The position numbers were made by a program, and so were the translations under genes. Below, one piece after another: positions 60,096 through 64,000 of a stretch of DNA of 64,000 nucleotides. Every line of letters starts with the position of its first letter. Position 1 is the stretch's first letter. Location of the stretch: contig NZ_CP046051.1 of the NCBI RefSeq assembly GCF_013315815.1, positions 1,116,001 through 1,180,000 of the forward strand. Direction: 5' to 3'. The notes beneath the pieces are model-generated. The model made no database searches and was not told where the DNA came from. It was given only the letters and a program-made list of their open reading frames with translations. This stretch comes from Caproicibacterium lactatifermentans. GTDB taxonomy: Bacteria; Bacillota; Clostridia; Oscillospirales; Acutalibacteraceae.

Positions 60096-60512
60096 TCAAA
60101 CTTCTGTAATATACTGACGAACGCCATCCGGAATATCTGCCTTATCCGCAGAGATAAGGCAGGTGATATTTGTGTTTGCCATAGCTGCCAGTGCATTGAC
60201 CTTTTCTGCAAACGGAATCAGCTGCTGCAGGTCAGGACCCATAATCTTGAGGGTGGAATCGACAAAGATGTCTGTTACATCATAGTTGCCGGCGCAGATG
60301 CCGCTGATAAAGCCAAACAATGCTTCCGCACCCTTAATGCCGTATGCCTCAATGTCTATCAGACGAGCTGCATGGTCAACATCATAGGTAAGCTTCAGGC
60401 CCTTTTCAATGACCACGACATTGCCCTTGGAGGAAGCAACTGCAGCATTTGCGCCTTCAATCAGCTTTTTGGTTTTTCCTGAGCCTTTTTTGCCTGTAAT
60501 GAATGTAATCAT
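60096..60512 (-). CDS. small P-loop ATPase-like protein, function unknown
   Basis: A 138-residue protein with an N-terminal Walker A, ITGKKGSGKTKKL (about 5-17). A Walker B-like hydrophobic strand follows, then aspartate at about 84-90 (VTDIFVDSTLKI). It resembles thymidine-kinase-like or PilT-type P-loop proteins but is too short for either, so I give no function. It lies 37 nt downstream of pgi and is probably co-transcribed with it. Confidence 0.75.
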   Translation of the reverse strand: MITFITGKKGSGKTKKLIEGANAAVASSKGNVVVIEKGLKLTYDVDHAARLIDIEAYGIKGAEALFGFISGICAGNYDVTDIFVDSTLKIMGPDLQQLIPFAEKVNALAAMANTNITCLISADKADIPDGVRQYITEV

Positions 60513-60549
60513 AAAACTATCCCCTTTATGTTATTTGTGCTAACCTGCT

Positions 60550-61890
60550 TTACTTGTTTAACCGAGCTTCCAAAGCATCTTTCTGTGCCTCATAACCAGG
60601 TTTGCCAAGCAGAGCAAACATATTCTTCTTGTAACTTTCCACACCAGGCTGATTAAACGGGTTAACGCCCATCAGATAACCAGAAATGGCACAGGATTTT
60701 TCAAAGAAATATATCAGCCGACCAAGCGAATCTTCTGAAAAGTCTGGTACACGAATAACCAGATTCGGTACATTGCCGTCTGTATGTGCCAGCACAGTAC
60801 CCTCAAAAGCTTTTTCGTTTACATAGGCCATTGTCTTGCCTTCCAGGAAATTCAAGCCATCAATGTTCTGCGGGTCATTGCCAATCGTGATTTCCTTTTT
60901 CGGCTTGTCAAACAAAACGGTCGTTTCAAAGAGGATACGGCGGCCCTGCTGAATGTACTGTCCCATAGAATGCAAGTCTGTAGAAAAGACCACCGAAGCC
61001 GGGAACAGTCCTTTGTTGTCCTTGCCTTCACTTTCGCCGTACAGCTGTTTCCACCATTCATTCATCATGGTAAAGCACGGTTCGTAGCTGACCAAGATTT
61101 CCACTTCTTTGCCTTTACGGTACAAAAGGTTGCGTGCCGCAGCATACTGATAGCAAGGATTTTCCGCAAGATTCGGATTATTGTAAAGCTTCTGTGCCTT
61201 TGCTGCACCTGCCATGAGGGCGCCGATGTCTGCACCGGAAACAGCAATCGGCAATAGGCCTACCGCCGTCAGAACACTGTAGCGTCCGCCGACATTATCC
61301 GGCACGACGAAGGTTTCGTATCCTTCCTCATCCGCCAGATGTTTTAAGGTCCCCTTGGATTTATCTGTTGTACAGAAAATGCGCTCGCGTGCACCTTCTT
61401 TGCCGTACTTTTTGTTCAGCATATCACGCAGTACACGAAATGCAATGGACGGCTCCGTTGTTGTGCCGGACTTACTAATCATGTTAATAGAAACATTTTT
61501 GCCTTCACACAGTTCCACTACTTCGGCAAGCGCCGTGGAGCTGATGCTGTTGCCAACGAAGTAGATATTCGGTGTATCTTTCTTCAGTGCATTATAGTTG
61601 TTGGACTTTAGGAATTCGACTGCAGCGCGTGCGCCTAGGTACGAACCACCGATACCAATGACAATAAATACATCTGAATTGTTTTGAATCCGTTTTGCAG
61701 CGGCCTGAATGCGGGCGAACTCTTCTTTATCATAATCTGTCGGAAGAGTGACCCAACCGGTAAAATCATTTCCCGCACCTGTACCTGTATGAAGCAGTTC
61801 ATGCGCCAGTTTGACCTGAGGAGCCAGATTTGTCATTTCCTCTGGTATGGCAAAGCCATCCAGGTATTTTGTTTCCAGCCGAATAGACAT
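60550..61890 (-). CDS. pgi: glucose-6-phosphate isomerase
   Basis: Interconverts glucose-6-phosphate and fructose-6-phosphate in glycolysis. The 446-residue Firmicute-type protein has [36 protein letters not shown], a glutamate in the [10 protein letters not shown] region and the C-terminal [25 protein letters not shown] precedes the ATG. A promoter is about 50 nt upstream. Confidence 0.97.
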   Translation of the reverse strand: MSIRLETKYLDGFAIPEEMTNLAPQVKLAHELLHTGTGAGNDFTGWVTLPTDYDKEEFARIQAAAKRIQNNSDVFIVIGIGGSYLGARAAVEFLKSNNYNALKKDTPNIYFVGNSISSTALAEVVELCEGKNVSINMISKSGTTTEPSIAFRVLRDMLNKKYGKEGARERIFCTTDKSKGTLKHLADEEGYETFVVPDNVGGRYSVLTAVGLLPIAVSGADIGALMAGAAKAQKLYNNPNLAENPCYQYAAARNLLYRKGKEVEILVSYEPCFTMMNEWWKQLYGESEGKDNKGLFPASVVFSTDLHSMGQYIQQGRRILFETTVLFDKPKKEITIGNDPQNIDGLNFLEGKTMAYVNEKAFEGTVLAHTDGNVPNLVIRVPDFSEDSLGRLIYFFEKSCAISGYLMGVNPFNQPGVESYKKNMFALLGKPGYEAQKDALEARLNK

Positions 61891-61938
61891 AATAGGATTT
61901 CCTCCTTAAAAGCTTTATCAGTCTATGTGTTTGTTCAT

Positions 61939-61967
61939 ATTTTACAATATCACGTAATAATTTGCAA
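61939..61967 (-). promoter_or_regulatory. sigma-A promoter of pgi
   Basis: -35 TTGCAA (61962-61967), 17-nt spacer, -10 TAAAAT (61939-61944), 49 nt before the pgi start. Confidence 0.75.
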
Positions 61968-62024
61968 GTGAAACCGCCAGAATTTATATTCCGTTCACAG
62001 CATGACTTTTTTCTTGCTTTTTAT

Positions 62025-63176
62025 TTATACATAAAGCAAATTCAGGAGGAGCAGATGCAGTACACGCTGAAAAGACAGCGGGCAAACCGTCTGTGTGGCC
62101 GTAATGGGACGGACACACACGACTTTCCCACCCAATGTATAGGTCACTTCACCAAGCTTCTGTCCCTTTGCAACCGGTGCCCGCACAGACGGCTGAACTG
62201 TTACCTTGCTGGAAACTGCCTTTTCTTGGCCTTTTGGTACCAATAATTTTCCAGAAAAATCCGCTTTCACTGGAACCGTGTCTGACATGCCGTTTTCTAC
62301 AGTAACCGCTGCAAGGTTTTCTTTTGGCTGCTTTAAAGGAACCATAGACCAGCCTGCAAAGCCTTTGTTCAACAGCGCCGCGGCTGTGGAAAAGCGGTCC
62401 TTTGTGCTGCCCGCACCGAGAACAACTGCAATCAGAGAAAGGCCGTCCCGCTGCGCGGTTGCAGAAATACAGCTGCCGGCTTTGCTGGTCGTCCCTGTTT
62501 TCAGCCCGGTAATTCCTTTATAAGATTTTAGCAGTTTGTTGGTATTGGTCAGCTGTGTTTTTCCGCCGCGCAGGTGGTCTATCCAAACGGTTGTATAGTT
62601 AAAGATTTGTTTATGCTGAATCAATGCACGACTCATTAGCGCAACGTCATAGGCACTGGTTACATGCCCATCCTCATCCAAACCGTTGCAGTTTTTAAAG
62701 GTGGTATCCTGCATACCCAATGTTTTTGCTTTGGCGTTCATTTGTGCAATAAATACGTCATCACTACCGGCAACGTGTTCCGCCAACGCCACAGCGGCAT
62801 CGTTTGCACTGGCGATTGCCGTAGCCTTAATCAGGTCATTGACAGACATGGTCTCCCCTTCCTTCAGCCAGATATCCGACCCACCCATAGAGGCAGCGTG
62901 CGCACTGGCAGAAACCATATCCGTCAAGTGGATTTTGCCGGTATCCAGTGCTTCCATAACCAGTAGCAGCGTCATTACTTTTGTCACTGACGCACAGGCA
63001 CGCTTTTCATGCGGTGCTTTTTCGTACAGTACCTGCCCAGTAGATGCTTCCATTAAAACGGCGGCCGGCGCTTTAATGTCTGTTTTTGTTTCATCTGCAG
63101 CATACACACGTACTGGTGCTGCCGCTGCAATCATGACCACAGCAAGAACTGCGGCAGTGATTTGTTTAACCTTCAT
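62025..63176 (-). CDS. D-alanyl-D-alanine carboxypeptidase (S11), DacF-like
   Basis: A second low-molecular-weight penicillin-binding protein, about 383 residues. The signal peptide (MKVKQITAAVLAVVMIAAAAPV) starts at 63176, where GGAGG lies upstream. The longer in-frame ORF to 63335 has an AT-rich start region without a site. Catalytic motifs are CASVTKVM (SxxK), ASANDAAV (SxN) and LKTGTTSKAG (KTG). The C-terminus ends in a hydrophobic segment (RVLHLLLLNLLYV), suitable as a membrane anchor. It differs in sequence from the dac gene at 52 kb. Confidence 0.94.
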   Translation of the reverse strand: MKVKQITAAVLAVVMIAAAAPVRVYAADETKTDIKAPAAVLMEASTGQVLYEKAPHEKRACASVTKVMTLLLVMEALDTGKIHLTDMVSASAHAASMGGSDIWLKEGETMSVNDLIKATAIASANDAAVALAEHVAGSDDVFIAQMNAKAKTLGMQDTTFKNCNGLDEDGHVTSAYDVALMSRALIQHKQIFNYTTVWIDHLRGGKTQLTNTNKLLKSYKGITGLKTGTTSKAGSCISATAQRDGLSLIAVVLGAGSTKDRFSTAAALLNKGFAGWSMVPLKQPKENLAAVTVENGMSDTVPVKADFSGKLLVPKGQEKAVSSKVTVQPSVRAPVAKGQKLGEVTYTLGGKVVCVRPITATQTVCPLSFQRVLHLLLLNLLYV

Positions 63177-63566
63177 TCCCGACACCTCCAGATTATTCCA
63201 CATGATATGTATGCAGAAAGAAAAGCTTTTACCCGTCCTTTTTATGGGAATTGCGGACTTTATGGTTTTTGTATGAGCTTTTATATATTCGTACCGTTCT
63301 GCATCTGTAAAGTATTTTGCTTTACTTATTTTCACTTTTAGTCTTTCTTGTACTTTACGCGTTCAATTTTGATAAGTATAACGCTTTACGTCTAATATCC
63401 CAGCAATTTCAGCATTTTACATGCTTTTTGTAGAAAATCTGTATGGGTTATTTTAAAATTCAGGAAATACTTACTTGTGAAATAAATCTGTAAAATGATC
63501 CTCTTTACAAATATTATGTAAATTTCCGCCGTATAATACTTTGGCGGAAAAGATATAAAACAAATT
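63177..63566 (-). other. AT-rich gap between eno and dac, no gene supported
   Basis: About 390 nt, clearly AT-richer than its neighbours. It holds the eno terminator hairpin (63523-63550), a small inverted repeat GTAAAG/CTTTAC (63307-63325), and a TATACT-like box near 63380 without a good -35. Two short reading frames here have no ribosome-binding site. Confidence 0.6.
63523..63550 (-). terminator. terminator-like hairpin after eno
   Basis: An 8-bp stem TTTCCGCC/GGCGGAAA (63523-63530 and 63543-63550) with a 12-nt loop, followed by an AT-rich but not T-only stretch. It lies 17 nt past the eno stop. Confidence 0.55.

Positions 63567-64000
<434 letters not shown>

Overview
This window looks like chromosome from an endospore-forming member of the Clostridia, most likely Oscillospirales (Ruminococcaceae/Acutalibacteraceae-like). 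The basis is gene content and order: sporulation genes (spoIIR, spoIIIE-type translocase, spoIVA, a SipL-type coat protein instead of SpoVID, spoVM, gerW, a SpoIVFB-like protease), AddAB instead of RecBCD, NfnAB, PrkC/PrpC, moderate G+C and frequent TTG/GTG starts next to strong Shine-Dalgarno sequences. Genus and species cannot be fixed from the sequence alone. I see no rRNA, CRISPR array, insertion sequence, prophage or recombinase. Every gene except rpmB (L28) lies on the minus strand, as expected for one co-oriented replichore arm.

Layout from low to high coordinates; transcription runs right to left. 1-1.5 kb: a MATE transporter (cut by the window edge), a hypoxanthine/uracil-DNA glycosylase and a five-tRNA operon (Val-Asp-Phe-Gly-Cys). 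1.5-15 kb: hslO, yerC, lysA, then the protein quality-control cluster tig-clpP-clpX-lon-engB, then a phosphoesterase and thrC. 13-16 kb: the rplS-lepB-rbgA-rnhB-yraN operon, with a structured leader before rplS. 16-27 kb: addAB, spoIIR, a DUF3006 gene and the FtsK/SpoIIIE translocase. 27-31 kb: tepA, the TIGR03960/TIGR03936 radical-SAM pair, and a SpoIVFB-like membrane protease coupled to an unrecognised one-TM protein. 31-37 kb: nfnAB, then spoIVA, sipL, and two small genes, a 31-codon spoVM and a 55-codon membrane protein.

37-51 kb is the conserved translation/signalling superoperon yicC-remA-gmk-rpoZ-priA-def-fmt-(M48-like peptidase)-rsmB-rlmN-prpC-prkC-rsgA-thiN. It lacks the rpe gene that sits between rsgA and thiN in Bacillus. 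51-56.3 kb: membrane protease-scpA-scpB-DUF2953-gerW-dac-rluB. 56.3-60 kb: rpmB (plus strand), then plsY, der, rpmF and a DUF177 gene. 60-64 kb: a small P-loop ATPase gene with pgi, a second D,D-carboxypeptidase, and the 3' part of eno.

Most of the window is core housekeeping. The points most worth a second look are small or regulatory: the short spoVM gene, with its usual proline replaced, and its small partner ORF; the reduced gene in the spoIVFA position; the apparent three-way-junction leader of rplS; a perfect palindrome over the -10 box of the tRNA promoter; a terminator-like hairpin in the lon leader; a sigma-F-type promoter before spoIIR; and a dac gene that seems to need an ATT or distant TTG start.
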